Shown: positions 54,008-63,861 of the stretch, piece after piece | Layout of the letters: each line of letters starts with the position of its first letter | Position numbering within the stretch: position 1 is the first letter of the stretch | DNA from: Rhizobiales bacterium 65-79 | GTDB taxonomy: Bacteria > Pseudomonadota > Alphaproteobacteria > Rhizobiales > Rhizobiaceae | Length of the DNA: 64,000 nucleotides | Reading direction: 5' to 3' | Assembly (NCBI GenBank): GCA_001896885.1 | Contig: MKRJ01000011.1 | Coordinates: 166,265-230,264 of the forward strand | The notes under the pieces: generated by a model | Seen by the model: the letters and a program-made list of their open reading frames with translations, nothing else | Databases searched by the model: none | What the model was told of the DNA's origin: nothing | Program-made: the position numbers and the translations under genes

Positions 54008-55195
54008 ATGTTCGAGATGCTTACCGCCGCTCCGCCCGACAAGATCATCGCCCTGATGGGCCAGTTCCGCGAGGACCCGAGGCCCGGAAAGATCGACCTC
54101 GGCGTCGGCGTCTACAAGGACGCGAAGGGGGATACGCCGATCATGGCGGCCGTCCGCGAGGCCGAGAAGCTTCTCTACGAGCGGCAGAGCACGAAGACCT
54201 ATGTCGGCATGGCCGGGGACCCGCTGTTCAACGCGGCGATGATCGGTCTCGTCTTCGGCGACGGCGCTGACCGGGCGCGTATCCGCGCGGCGCAGGCGCC
54301 GGGCGGGTCGGGGGCGCTGCGCATCCTCGCCGAACTCATCGCGCGCTCGAAGGGGACCACGGTGTGGCTCTCCGATCCGACCTGGCCGAACCACGTGCCG
54401 CTCATCCGCGCCGCCGGCGTCACGACCAGGGATTATCCCTATTTCGACGCGGCGACGGGAACGGTCCGCTTCGACGCAATGATAGCGGCGCTGAAGGGAG
54501 CTGCCGCAGGCGATATCGTGCTGCTGCACGGCTGCTGCCACAATCCGACGGGCGCCAATCTCGACCACGGACAATGGGAGGCGGTCGCCGACCTTCTGGT
54601 CTCGCGCGGGCTCTTCCCCTTCGTCGACCTCGCCTATCAAGGCTTCGGCGACGGGCTGGAGGAGGACGCTTTCGGGGTGCGGTTGCTCGCCTCGCGCGTG
54701 CCGGAAATGGCGGTGGCGGCAAGCTGCTCCAAGAACTTCGCCGTCTATCGCGACCGCGTCGGCACGGCGTTCCTGCTCGGCAGGAATCCGGCCGAGGCCG
54801 ACATTGCCTTCAGCCAGCTTCTTTCGGTGGCGCGCGGCATGTATTCGATGCCGCCCGACCATGCGGCGGCGGCGATCCGCATCGTGCTCGAGGACGGGAA
54901 GCTCACCGAAAGCTGGAAAAGCGAGCTGGAATCGATGCGGCGACGGATGGTTTTGCTGCGCGAGGGTTTTGCCGACGCGTTGAGGCGCCAGTCGAACAGC
55001 GACCGCTTCGATTTCATCGCCCGCCACCGCGGCATGTTCTCGCGCATCGGCGCGACGCCGGCGCAGGTCGAAAAGCTGCGCAAGGAGTACGGCGTCTACA
55101 TGGTGGGCGACAGCCGCATCAACGTCGCCGGTTTGCCGGAGGACCGGCTCGACACGCTGGCGGCGTCGATCGTCTCCGTGATGGCCGAGGGGTAG
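54008..55195 (+). CDS. Aromatic amino acid aminotransferase (AAT fold type I)
   Basis: PLP-dependent aminotransferase of 395 residues. The PLP lysine is Lys242 in SCSKNFAVYRDR, and HGCCHNPTGANL and GDSRINVAGL are the usual cofactor and carboxylate contacts. The length fits TyrB/AspC-type enzymes. Directly downstream of the IOR gene (4 bp), it would supply the aryl-pyruvate that IOR-2 oxidises. ATG 54008 has only a weak AAGAG site, so it may be translated by coupling. Confidence 0.9.
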   Translation: MFEMLTAAPPDKIIALMGQFREDPRPGKIDLGVGVYKDAKGDTPIMAAVREAEKLLYERQSTKTYVGMAGDPLFNAAMIGLVFGDGADRARIRAAQAPGGSGALRILAELIARSKGTTVWLSDPTWPNHVPLIRAAGVTTRDYPYFDAATGTVRFDAMIAALKGAAAGDIVLLHGCCHNPTGANLDHGQWEAVADLLVSRGLFPFVDLAYQGFGDGLEEDAFGVRLLASRVPEMAVAASCSKNFAVYRDRVGTAFLLGRNPAEADIAFSQLLSVARGMYSMPPDHAAAAIRIVLEDGKLTESWKSELESMRRRMVLLREGFADALRRQSNSDRFDFIARHRGMFSRIGATPAQVEKLRKEYGVYMVGDSRINVAGLPEDRLDTLAASIVSVMAEG

Positions 55196-55222
55196 CCGCT
55201 CGGCCGCCCCCCGCCGTGGCGT

Positions 55223-56116
55223 TCAAGCGGCGACCGCCAATTGCCCCAGGTCGTCGAGCAGGCTCGGCCCGGTCGGCTCCCAGCCGAGCTTCTCGCGGGT
55301 CCGGGCGCTGGAAGCAGGCATGTCCTGTCCGGCGAACAGGTTGAGCCAGCCGAAGAAGGATTGCGCCTCCTCCGGTGAGATCGAGCGGGCGGGCAGGCCG
55401 AGGCGCCGACCCACGGCCTCGGCGATTTCGCGCATCGGCACGCCCTCTTCCGCGACCGCGTGATATTTGCCGTTCGGCTCGGCCCTTTCGATCGCCAGCC
55501 TGTAGAGACGGGCGACGTCGAGCCGATAGGCCGCCGGCCATCGGTTCAGGCCGTCGCCGACATAGGCGCACACGCCCTTTTCGCGATAGATGGAAATAGC
55601 CGGCGTGATGAGCCCCTGTCTTACCGGATCATGGACCTGCGGCAGCCGCACGATCGAGACATTACCCCCCTTCGCCGCGACCTTTGCAGCGGCTTCTTCG
55701 GACGCCGCACGCGGATGATGGTCCGAACCGACGATTGCGTTGTCCTCCCGAGCCGGCTCGCCCGGCACCGTGTTCGCGATCGGAGTGCCCGAGGTGACGA
55801 CAAGCGGCCGGCCTGAGCCGGCAAGAGGAGCGCCCAGCGCCTCGATCACGCGACGGTCGTCTTCGCAGTTTTGGAAGAAACTCGAAAAATCGTGGTTGAA
55901 GGCAAGGTGGATGACGCCGTCCGAGCGGGAAGCGCCTTCCTCGAGGCAGGCCGGATCCGTCATCGAGCCACGATAGACCTCGGCGCCGGATGCGGCGAGG
56001 GCAGCCGCCTTTTCCTCCGAGCGGCAAAGTCCGAGGACCTGGTGGCCGGCACCTATCAACTCCCTGACGACCGCTGAGCCGATGTTCCCGGTCGCGCCGG
56101 TGACAAAAACACGCAT
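55223..56116 (-). CDS. NAD(P)-dependent epimerase/reductase (atypical SDR)
   Basis: 297-residue extended-SDR protein. TGATGNIGSAVVRELIGAGHQVLGLCR is the NAD(P) fold, and ASRSDGVIHLAFNHDFSSF, VTSGTPIANTVPGEPAREDN and AYVGDGLNRWPAAYRLDVARLYR follow. It resembles NAD-dependent epimerases/dehydratases of unknown substrate. The YxxxK pair is not clear, so it may be a binding or reductase member. ATG 56116 has GGAG nine bases upstream. It is divergent from the MmyB-type regulator, an arrangement common for regulator and target. Confidence 0.82.
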   Translation of the reverse strand: MRVFVTGATGNIGSAVVRELIGAGHQVLGLCRSEEKAAALAASGAEVYRGSMTDPACLEEGASRSDGVIHLAFNHDFSSFFQNCEDDRRVIEALGAPLAGSGRPLVVTSGTPIANTVPGEPAREDNAIVGSDHHPRAASEEAAAKVAAKGGNVSIVRLPQVHDPVRQGLITPAISIYREKGVCAYVGDGLNRWPAAYRLDVARLYRLAIERAEPNGKYHAVAEEGVPMREIAEAVGRRLGLPARSISPEEAQSFFGWLNLFAGQDMPASSARTREKLGWEPTGPSLLDDLGQLAVAA

Positions 56117-56208
56117 GAGCAGGATCTCCGATTTCAATCGGGACAAGGATGGGTGCTTGTGCTATGCTGGTAAAGTAGTGACATTATCATGGTATAGCGG
56201 CTAACAGG

Positions 56209-57033
56209 ATGAGCGAAGGCAACAGCCAGGAACACCAGCTCGGGGCCTATCTGCGGGGGCGTCGGGCCAAGCTCGATCCGGTCGCGCTCGGGTTTCCGGC
56301 GGGCCGACGGCGGACGCCGGGCCTGCGCCGGGAGGAAGTTGCGCAACGCGCCAATATAAGCCCGACCTGGTACACATGGCTCGAGCAGGGGCGCGGCGGG
56401 GCGCCGTCGGCCCATGTGCTCGACCGCGTCGCCCGGGCGCTGATGCTGACCGAGGCCGAGCGCGAGCATGTTTTCCTCCTCGGCCTCGGCCGCTCCCCGG
56501 AAGTGCGCTACCGAAAGAACGACGCCGTCACCCCGCGGCTGCAGCGGGTTCTCGATGCGCTGGACCCCAGCCCGGCGGTGATCCGGACGGCGCTTTGGGA
56601 TGTGGTGGCCTGGAACAGGGCCGCCACCGTGATGATGATCGACTACGGCTCGCTGGCGCCCGAGGAACGCAACCTTCTGCGTTTCATTTTCCTGGATCCC
56701 CGCGCCCGCGCCGCGCAGCACGACTGGGAAAGCGTGGCGCGGTTCGCGCTGGGCTCGTTCCGGGCGGACGCGGCGCGCGCCGGCGCCGTGGCGGAAGTGG
56801 AGACCCTGGTCGAGGAGCTATGCCGGCTCAGCCCGGATTTCAGGCGAATGTGGCCGGAGGATCATGTCCAGGGTCCCTACGGCGAGGCGATCAAGCACAT
56901 ACGCCATGCCGTTATCGGTCCGCTCGCCTTCGAATACTCGGTCTTTTCAGTCGACGGTCGTACCGACCTGAACATGGTCGTCTACAACCCGGCGACGCCG
57001 GAGGACGCCGAACGCATCAAATCGTTGATCTAG
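56209..57033 (+). CDS. XRE-family regulator with MmyB-like ligand domain
   Basis: 274-residue transcription factor. The N-terminal helix-turn-helix reads LGAYLRGRRAKLDPVALG and RRTPGLRREEVAQRANISPTWYTWLEQGR (residues about 10-65). The C-terminal MmyB-like domain (AVIRTALWDVVAWNRAATVMM; LLRFIFLDPRARAAQHDWE; VDGRTDLNMVVYNPATPE) binds small hydrophobic ligands. It probably controls the divergent reductase gene. Its stop codon is supplied by the first bases of a MITE-like element. Confidence 0.88.
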   Translation: MSEGNSQEHQLGAYLRGRRAKLDPVALGFPAGRRRTPGLRREEVAQRANISPTWYTWLEQGRGGAPSAHVLDRVARALMLTEAEREHVFLLGLGRSPEVRYRKNDAVTPRLQRVLDALDPSPAVIRTALWDVVAWNRAATVMMIDYGSLAPEERNLLRFIFLDPRARAAQHDWESVARFALGSFRADAARAGAVAEVETLVEELCRLSPDFRRMWPEDHVQGPYGEAIKHIRHAVIGPLAFEYSVFSVDGRTDLNMVVYNPATPEDAERIKSLI

Positions 57034-57276
57034 AGCCTTTCATGGTTAGCTGGAAGCAGTTCTGTTTCTCCGATGGCGAGGCGATCCGCCAGCGGGAAAC
57101 CCTTCGGGCCGGGTGAATTCGGGCCGAATCCTTCAGCCTTCGGACTTGGCCGTACCACCGGTACGACCGCGCCGAAGGCCTCGACCTCCGGGTCCGGCTT
57201 CTGGCCGGCCCGAGGGCAGGCCAAGGCCCGAATTCCCTCCGGCAGAACGCTTCCATCTAGCCATGAAAGGCTCTAG
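57030..57276. mobile_element. 247-bp MITE-like element with 28-bp terminal inverted repeats
   Basis: Left end 57030-57057 and right end 57249-57276 are reverse complements with two mismatches in 28 bp. Both ends start CTAGAGCCTTTCATGG. If the TA inside CTAG is a target duplication, the structure fits an IS630/mariner-type non-autonomous element. The interior holds another dyad, CGTACC-A-CCGGTACG. No transposase frame is present. It supplies the stop codon of the preceding regulator gene. Confidence 0.78.
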
Positions 57277-57313
57277 CGGTATTTCCGCCCGCAGCGGCAA
57301 AGGCACGTTCCGC

Positions 57314-60300
57314 TCAATAATCCTTCTCGTAGAACAGGCCGAGGCTGGAATCGGTCGTGCCAAGCGCGCCCTTGGCCTTGAGGTGCTTGGTGATGTCGAG
57401 ATTCACCGTGCCCTTGGTGTCGCCTTCCGCGCCGGCCTCGACGCCGAGATAGATGTTGTCCCGGATGTAGCGGCCGGCGCGCACGGCGGTCTGCCCCTTG
57501 CTGTTGGTGATCACGTCGAGGTCGTCCAGCCCCGTCGCCTTGCGCAGATTGCCCAGCAGCGAGGTATTCGAGCCGCCGGCAAGTTCGGCGACGGCGGCGG
57601 CGAGCTGCGCAATCTGGAAGGCAGAGAGGTCGTTGACGCTGCGGTTGAAGATCAGCCGCGCCAGCACCTCGTCCTGCGGCAGCTGCGGCTGCGACGAGAA
57701 GACGATCTTGGGATCGGAAGCGCGGCCGGTGACCGTCACGAAGACGGTGATGTCGGTGCCTTCGGAAGTCGCGACGAGGTTGACCATCGGGTCGAGGTCG
57801 CCGACCAGCGTCACCTCGCCCTCGGTGAAGTCCACCCGCTGGCCGATGATGGAGAGGCGCCCGCGAATGAGCTGGAAGCCGCCGACCGGCCGGATGCCGG
57901 TGATCGGCCCCGTCAGCTTGACGCGGCCGCCGAGTTCGACATCCAGCCCGCGACCGCGCACGAAGATGCGCGACGGAGCGCTTACCGTCAGGTCGACCCG
58001 AGCGACGCTCGGCCGGGCCGTCGGCACCGGCGTGCCGTCGTCGGCATGGGCGCGCTCCAGCGTCGCGGCGACCTTCGGCGGCGGATTGAGATGCTTGACG
58101 TTGATGCCGGCCGCGCCGCCGCCGAGCGTGTCGGGAACGGTAATATCGGCGCGCTGAATGTCCACATTGCCGGAGACAAGCGGATCGCGGGTCAGAGGAC
58201 CGGTGACGGAGATGTTTCCGTTCAGCCGCGCCACGACCATGTTGCCGTCGGCATAGCGCGCGTTGTCGAGCGCGATCTTGATATTGGCGGGGAAATCCGC
58301 CGCGGCGTTGGTCGAGATCGTGCCGGTCACCGTCAGCTTGCCGCCCTTGCCGAGCGAGGCCGTCACCGAGCGCAGCGTCACCGTCTCGCCGGCGATCGAT
58401 CCGTTGACCGCGATGTCGCCGAGCCGGATGTTGGTCTCAGGATCGATGAACTCGGCGCCGGAAGTGGAGAAGCTGCCGTTGACGAGAGGCTTGCGGATAC
58501 TGCCCGAGACCTTGGCATTGAGCGCCAGCGTTCCGGCAGCCTGAGCGCCGCGATCGGCCAGCAGCCGGTTCGCGAGCGTCAGCGGCGCCTTGCCGGTGAC
58601 CGTCAGGCCCAGGCCGGAACCGGACAGCGGCACGCGTCCGCTCGCCGAGATCGACAGGCCCTGAGGCGAGTTGGCCGTGGCGGAACGCAATGTCACCGCC
58701 TTGCCCTCGTAGCGGCCGTCGGCCTTGACATCGAGATAGCTGACGCCGGCGCTCCGGAGCGGAGCGGCGGAGACCTGGTTGCCGTCGATGGTGAAATCAG
58801 CGGTCGGCTCGGCAATCGTGCCGCCGACCTTCGCCGAGCCGGAAAGCTTGCCGCCGAAATCCTGGCCCTTGGCCACGCCATTCAGCGCGGCAAGGGGAAA
58901 GGCGCTCAGGTCGACGTTCAGGGCGATGTGGCCGTCATCGCCGAGCGGCACGCTGCCTTTCGCGGTGGCGCGTAATCCTTCTGGGCTGGTGATGTCGGCG
59001 TCGAGTTGAAGGACCCGGCCGCTGGAACTGCCCTTGGCATCGACGGAGAGGGTCGAAAGTCCCGCCCCTTTCAGCACCGCCGCGGTTAGGTTCTTGCCCT
59101 GCAGCGAGAACTGGACGTTCGGGTCGGCGCGGCTGCCGGAAAGGTTCGCATTGCCGTCGATCGTGCCGCCCGCCTGGAGATCGGGCCGAACGGCGTTGGC
59201 GATCGAAAGCGGCAGCGCACGGATCGCGACGGCGAGGTCGAGCGTATCGGCGATCTTTCCCCTCGCATCGATCCGGCCGCCGCCCGCATCGAGCGACAAG
59301 CTGTCGATGGTGAAATTCTGGCCCTGGACGAGGATGCTCGCCGGCTGGACGAGGCTGACGGAAAGCTGGCCCTGCTTCAGGTCGGTTTTCGACAGGTTCA
59401 GGCGATAGCCACCGCTCTCGGGCGCGAGCGAGCCGGCAAGCGCGGCGTCGGTGCCGTTCTTCAGCCGCGCGGTCGCGGAGAAGCGCGTGGCCTCGCCGTT
59501 GCGATTGGCGTCGGCGTCGAGCGTCGCGACCTCGACCTTCGCGAGCGTCAGGCCGCTTGCCTTGATCGAGCCTTCCACGGCCGGCACGCCGAAGAGGTCG
59601 GCGATGGCCGCTTTCACCTGAGCCTGGCCGATATGGTTGTCGCCGATGGTCAATCCATCTAGCTTGGCGGAAATGTCGGCGGCCTGTTTCCCTTCGGCGT
59701 TGGAGAGCTTGATGTCCGCCTTGGCGGCTCCGCTCGCCTGCTGAAGGAGAAGCGCGGCGGCGGTCGAGATATCGGTCGAGGCGAGCGACAGCCTGCCGTC
59801 GAGAAGGCCGGCGGCGCTCTGCCCAAGTTCGCCGGCAAGCTGCGTGGCGCCGGCCGAGAAGGTGAGGTCGGTGAGCCGCTTCGCTCCGTCGGCAATCGTC
59901 ACATCGGAATGGATGGCGATCGGGGTCCGGTCGAGCTGGGCATTGCCCTGGATGCCGCCGGAAAGATTGCCGTCCTGCAGGATACCGTCGAAATTCAGCG
60001 CGGCGCCGCTGAGTTCCCTTCCGACCAGTGCGCCGTGGGGCACTTCGGCCTTGAAGGCGAGCGCGATGCGGCCGTTGTCGCCCTTGGCGCGGCCCGACGC
60101 CGTCAGCCTGCCGCTCGCCTGCTTCGAGGCAAGCGCCAGGTCGGCGAGGGTGAAATCGAAGCCGAAATCCGCTTTCCCGGTGGCGAACTTGCCGTCGGCG
60201 GCGAGGGTCAGTTGCTGGTTCTCGATCTTGAGCTTGTCGGCCGTCAGCCCGGTCTCGTCGCGGGCGAGGCGGCCGGTGATCGAGGTGACGCCGCCGAGCA

Positions 60301-61912
60301 GACTGTCGACCGAGCGGCTATCGATGGTGAGATCGGTCGCGTGCCCGTCGAGCACCATGTCGAAAGCACCGGAAAGCGGCTTCAGCTGTCCCTTGGCGCC
60401 GAGTTTCATCGAGCCGGAAAGCTCCCGGTCGGCGAGGCCGGAGAAGGGGGCGATGCTCGACGCGTCGACATCGATCGTGCCGTTGAAGATGTAGTCGGCG
60501 ATTTCGCCGGCGGCGGCGAGGCTGAGCCCGTTTCCGGAAAGCAGGGCCTTGGCAAGCTTCACCGGCGTGCCGGCCCGCCAGTCGCCGTCTATGTCGAGGT
60601 CGATCTCGTGGCCGAGCGCCTTGGCGACGTCCGGGCGTTTGGAGGTGATGCCGGAGGCCTTGCCGTTTACGGCGAAGCTGATGTGGCGCGAGGCCGGCTG
60701 GTCCATGTTCTCGGCGACGCCGCCCAGGTCGAGCGCGATATTGCCTGCGGCGAACGTGTCGGTGGTCAGCCCGGCGATGCCGAGTGAACCGGTCCATTTG
60801 TTGTCGGGATCGTCGCCGAAATCGACGGCGAGCCTGGCGCTGTCGACGGTCGTTCGGTTGCCGGGAACCGGCAGGAGCACCGTCTTGCCCGTCGGATCGG
60901 CGATCGAGGCGTTGAGCTTAAGGCGGCGAAGGAATCCGTCCGATGTCGTCTCGAGGTTGCCGTCGAGCTTCAGCGCGTTGCTGGTAAGGTCCAGCCGGTC
61001 GAGGCTGAGGCCGCCGGCATCCTTGACCACGCCGTCCGCGACGAGATCGGTGTCGGCTCCGAAGAAGCTGCGAAACTGCGGCGGGACCAGCCTCGCGATG
61101 GGGCCGCCGAGCTTTGCCGAGAAGCCGTAGCCGGCGTCGCGGCGGCGGATGCTGGTCGTGCCGGTCAGGGTGCGCTGATGGTCGGCATCGAGCGTCAGTG
61201 CGAGGTCGAGCCGGTCGAGCGGACCGGAACCCTTCAGCGTCATGTCGACCGGCGGCCTGCCTTCGATGTTCAGGAGGTTGGCGATCACGCCGTTGGCCGG
61301 CTCGGAGAGGGACAGATCGAGGTCGAGCTTCTTCGTTTCTGCGGCATATTTGGCGGCGAGCTTGAACTCGCCGCCGGGGCCGTCGAGCCGGTTGATGTCG
61401 AGTGCGGTATCGAGCGAGCCGTCGGCGAGCTGTAGGCGGCCGGAGAGCTTGAGCTCCGAACCGAGGCCGAACACGTCCTGCCCGAACTTGATCCTGGCGA
61501 CGCTCAGGTCGGAGAGCCTTATCGAGACCGGCAGTTGCGGCAACTGGAAGCCGCTCGATTCCGGCGCGGGCACGCCCTTCTCAGGCAGCGGCTTGCGCAG
61601 CACGTCGATCTCGTCCGCCGACAGCTTGTTGACGTCGAGCCGGCCGAGCAGGAGCGCGGCGCGGTTCCAGTCGATCGAGGCGTTGACGACCTTCAGCCAC
61701 ACGCCTTGCTTGTCGGCGATGGTGATCTCGCCGATCGTCGCCTTCGAGGAAAGCACGCCGCTGATGTTCGAGATGCTGATCTTGCGGTTGGGCGTGGAAA
61801 GCTTCTGCTCCACATATTGCAGGAAATAGGATTTCTCCTGCTCGGCCTTGTCCTGCGCCATGGCCGGAAAGGCGTAGAGGATGAGGGCTATGGCAACGAG
61901 CAACAGTCTCAA
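57314..61912 (-). CDS. tamB: Translocation and assembly module inner-membrane component TamB
   Basis: 1532-residue inner-membrane-anchored protein that bridges the periplasm to TamA and takes part in lipid transport and outer-membrane protein assembly. The N-terminal hydrophobic segment LLLVAIALILYAFPAMA anchors or exports it, long repeats of beta-rich segments follow (for example LDRLDLALTLDADHQ), and the C-terminal TamB domain covers about 1190-1532, ending GLFYEKDY. The TTG start overlaps the TamA stop (TTGA), giving the classic tamA-tamB operon. Confidence 0.92.
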   Translation of the reverse strand: MRLLLVAIALILYAFPAMAQDKAEQEKSYFLQYVEQKLSTPNRKISISNISGVLSSKATIGEITIADKQGVWLKVVNASIDWNRAALLLGRLDVNKLSADEIDVLRKPLPEKGVPAPESSGFQLPQLPVSIRLSDLSVARIKFGQDVFGLGSELKLSGRLQLADGSLDTALDINRLDGPGGEFKLAAKYAAETKKLDLDLSLSEPANGVIANLLNIEGRPPVDMTLKGSGPLDRLDLALTLDADHQRTLTGTTSIRRRDAGYGFSAKLGGPIARLVPPQFRSFFGADTDLVADGVVKDAGGLSLDRLDLTSNALKLDGNLETTSDGFLRRLKLNASIADPTGKTVLLPVPGNRTTVDSARLAVDFGDDPDNKWTGSLGIAGLTTDTFAAGNIALDLGGVAENMDQPASRHISFAVNGKASGITSKRPDVAKALGHEIDLDIDGDWRAGTPVKLAKALLSGNGLSLAAAGEIADYIFNGTIDVDASSIAPFSGLADRELSGSMKLGAKGQLKPLSGAFDMVLDGHATDLTIDSRSVDSLLGGVTSITGRLARDETGLTADKLKIENQQLTLAADGKFATGKADFGFDFTLADLALASKQASGRLTASGRAKGDNGRIALAFKAEVPHGALVGRELSGAALNFDGILQDGNLSGGIQGNAQLDRTPIAIHSDVTIADGAKRLTDLTFSAGATQLAGELGQSAAGLLDGRLSLASTDISTAAALLLQQASGAAKADIKLSNAEGKQAADISAKLDGLTIGDNHIGQAQVKAAIADLFGVPAVEGSIKASGLTLAKVEVATLDADANRNGEATRFSATARLKNGTDAALAGSLAPESGGYRLNLSKTDLKQGQLSVSLVQPASILVQGQNFTIDSLSLDAGGGRIDARGKIADTLDLAVAIRALPLSIANAVRPDLQAGGTIDGNANLSGSRADPNVQFSLQGKNLTAAVLKGAGLSTLSVDAKGSSSGRVLQLDADITSPEGLRATAKGSVPLGDDGHIALNVDLSAFPLAALNGVAKGQDFGGKLSGSAKVGGTIAEPTADFTIDGNQVSAAPLRSAGVSYLDVKADGRYEGKAVTLRSATANSPQGLSISASGRVPLSGSGLGLTVTGKAPLTLANRLLADRGAQAAGTLALNAKVSGSIRKPLVNGSFSTSGAEFIDPETNIRLGDIAVNGSIAGETVTLRSVTASLGKGGKLTVTGTISTNAAADFPANIKIALDNARYADGNMVVARLNGNISVTGPLTRDPLVSGNVDIQRADITVPDTLGGGAAGINVKHLNPPPKVAATLERAHADDGTPVPTARPSVARVDLTVSAPSRIFVRGRGLDVELGGRVKLTGPITGIRPVGGFQLIRGRLSIIGQRVDFTEGEVTLVGDLDPMVNLVATSEGTDITVFVTVTGRASDPKIVFSSQPQLPQDEVLARLIFNRSVNDLSAFQIAQLAAAVAELAGGSNTSLLGNLRKATGLDDLDVITNSKGQTAVRAGRYIRDNIYLGVEAGAEGDTKGTVNLDITKHLKAKGALGTTDSSLGLFYEKDY

Positions 61913-63861
61913 AACGCTTGTCCCAGACCGATATAGAAGGCCACTGTCGGATCGCCGGGCCGGCGGTCGAGCGGGAAGGCGACATCGGCGCGCAGCGGAC
62001 CCAGGCCGGTAAAATAGCGCACGCCGCCGCCGACGCCGATACGGAATTTCTCCGAAAAGTCGGGGAGGGAATTGGCGCCGACATAGCCGGCGTCGATGAA
62101 GCCGACGACGCCGATCGTGTCGGTGATGCGCGCGCGCAGTTCCGCCGATGTCTCGACGAGCGAGCGGCCGCCGGTGACGATCCCGCCGGGCAGCGTGATG
62201 CCGATATTGCGGTAGGCATAGCCGCGAACCGAACCGCCGCCGCCGGCGAGGAACAGCTTATCGGGCGCGGTTTCGGCGATCGGCGGGCCGACGATGGAGC
62301 CAACCTTGAGACGGCCGGCGAGCACGATCCGCCGGTCCTCGCCGAAGCCGTAATAGGCGCGGCCTTCCGCGACCATTCTTACCGCGGGGTTGCCGTAGTT
62401 GAATTCGTAGAAGGGCTGGACCGTGCCGTCGAGGTAGTAGCCGGTCGTCGGGTCGACCTTGCTGTCGCGGGTATCATAGGTGAGCCCCCCGAGCACGCCG
62501 ACGTCGAGGAAATCGCGCTTTCCGAAATCGTCGTCGAAGCGCGAAGGGCCGCCGGTGAGGAAAAGCTTGCCCGAAAGCTCGTCGGTGAAGATACGGTTGA
62601 AGCCGACCAGGCCGGTGATCGAGGTGCGGGTGTAGATGTCGAGCACCTCGCGATCGCCGATCACCGATGCGACGAAATCCGTGTCCGGCGTGAACACGCC
62701 CGGCCGCGTGAAGGTGGCGCCGACGCGATAGGTGAAATCGGCCGGATCGGCGGTATTGCCGAAGCCCGCGACCTTGGCCTCCAGCTTCAGGCTCTCGGCG
62801 TGGCCGAACAGGTTGCGATGCAGCCAGTAGGTCTGGAAGCCGCCGCCATCGACGGTGGAATAGTCGGCGCCGATGCCGAAACGATGCAGCGGCTGCTCCT
62901 GCACGATGAGGCTCATCGGCAGGGTGCCGTCGGGCTCGATCGCGTTGGCTTCCTCGAAGCGCGCCGAGCGGAAGACGCCCAGGCGCATCAGGCGCTTGTT
63001 GGCACGGTCGATGTCGTCGGGATCGTATTCCTGTCCGAGCGGCAGGCCGGCCATCCAGGCGACGAAAGCCGGGTTCATGCGGTCGGTGCCCTTCACCGTC
63101 ACGGGGCCGTAATAGGCCTTGCGTCCCGGTTCCACTTCGATCGTCGCGTCGACCGTGCTCGTCCGGTGGGCTGCGACGACCCGCTGGGTGGCGACTTCCG
63201 CCTTCGGGTAGCCCTGCTGGCGCCAGGCCTCCGTCGCCAGCCGGTCGGCTTTCAGGATCGTGCCGGAGCGGGCCAACTGTCCGGGGACGAAACCCTCCTT
63301 CTCGGGCAGGGGAACCTTGTCCCTGCGGTCCGCGGTCGGAGGCGCCTCGTTGACGATCTCGGTCCTGCCGAAGACGAAGGGCGGGCCGGGATCGACCGAG
63401 ACGCGGACCTTGACCGGCTGGGAAAGTTCGGCATCGGGCGGCAGGCCGGCGACCTCGCGGCCGTCCGCCGTGATGCTGATCGAGCCGCCGTAGCGGCCCT
63501 CGCCATAAAGCGTATCGAGGAGGCGCTTGTAGTCGCTGCGCGCCTTGGCGAGGAAGCCCGACACGCCGGAGGCCGGCTTCTTCCTGTCCTTCCACAGGCC
63601 GGAGGCGGCTTCGAGGAGTTTCGTCAGATCCCTGGTGTCGGACTTGCCATCGAGCCCGGTCGCCTCGGAGACATTGAAGTCCACCGAATAGTTGACGGGC
63701 TCGCCGACCGTTTCCTCGTTCTTGGGTTCCTGGTTGGGCCGTTCGAAGAACTTCATCCCGAACAGCTTGAACGCATGCGCGGGCGTCCACGCCGCCGCCA
63801 GGGCAAGGGCGAGAAGAAGTGCCTGGCCGCTATGCCGGCGCTTCGAACCTGTTCTCCCCAA
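61909..63861 (-). CDS. tamA: Outer-membrane Omp85-family assembly protein TamA
   Basis: 650-residue outer-membrane protein. A signal peptide (QALLLALALAAAWTPAHA) precedes POTRA-like domains from about 60 to 330 and a C-terminal beta-barrel with GLTYDTRDSKVDPTTGYYL and FLAGGGGSVRGYAYRNIG, ending VAFYIGLGQAF with the terminal Phe needed for BAM insertion. The start is a TTG with GAGGAAGAGGG upstream. An ATG lies 18 bases earlier in frame but is cut off by TGA after one codon (ATG-CGT-TGA). This is the first gene of the tamAB operon; about 139 bp of upstream sequence is in the window. Confidence 0.9.
   Translation of the reverse strand: MGRTGSKRRHSGQALLLALALAAAWTPAHAFKLFGMKFFERPNQEPKNEETVGEPVNYSVDFNVSEATGLDGKSDTRDLTKLLEAASGLWKDRKKPASGVSGFLAKARSDYKRLLDTLYGEGRYGGSISITADGREVAGLPPDAELSQPVKVRVSVDPGPPFVFGRTEIVNEAPPTADRRDKVPLPEKEGFVPGQLARSGTILKADRLATEAWRQQGYPKAEVATQRVVAAHRTSTVDATIEVEPGRKAYYGPVTVKGTDRMNPAFVAWMAGLPLGQEYDPDDIDRANKRLMRLGVFRSARFEEANAIEPDGTLPMSLIVQEQPLHRFGIGADYSTVDGGGFQTYWLHRNLFGHAESLKLEAKVAGFGNTADPADFTYRVGATFTRPGVFTPDTDFVASVIGDREVLDIYTRTSITGLVGFNRIFTDELSGKLFLTGGPSRFDDDFGKRDFLDVGVLGGLTYDTRDSKVDPTTGYYLDGTVQPFYEFNYGNPAVRMVAEGRAYYGFGEDRRIVLAGRLKVGSIVGPPIAETAPDKLFLAGGGGSVRGYAYRNIGITLPGGIVTGGRSLVETSAELRARITDTIGVVGFIDAGYVGANSLPDFSEKFRIGVGGGVRYFTGLGPLRADVAFPLDRRPGDPTVAFYIGLGQAF

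Noticed and set aside
57113-58975. 620-residue plus-strand frame opposite tamB
   Set aside because: Composition is Arg/Asp/Gly-rich and repeat-like with no motif, and it is antisense to the well-recognised TamB C-terminal domain.
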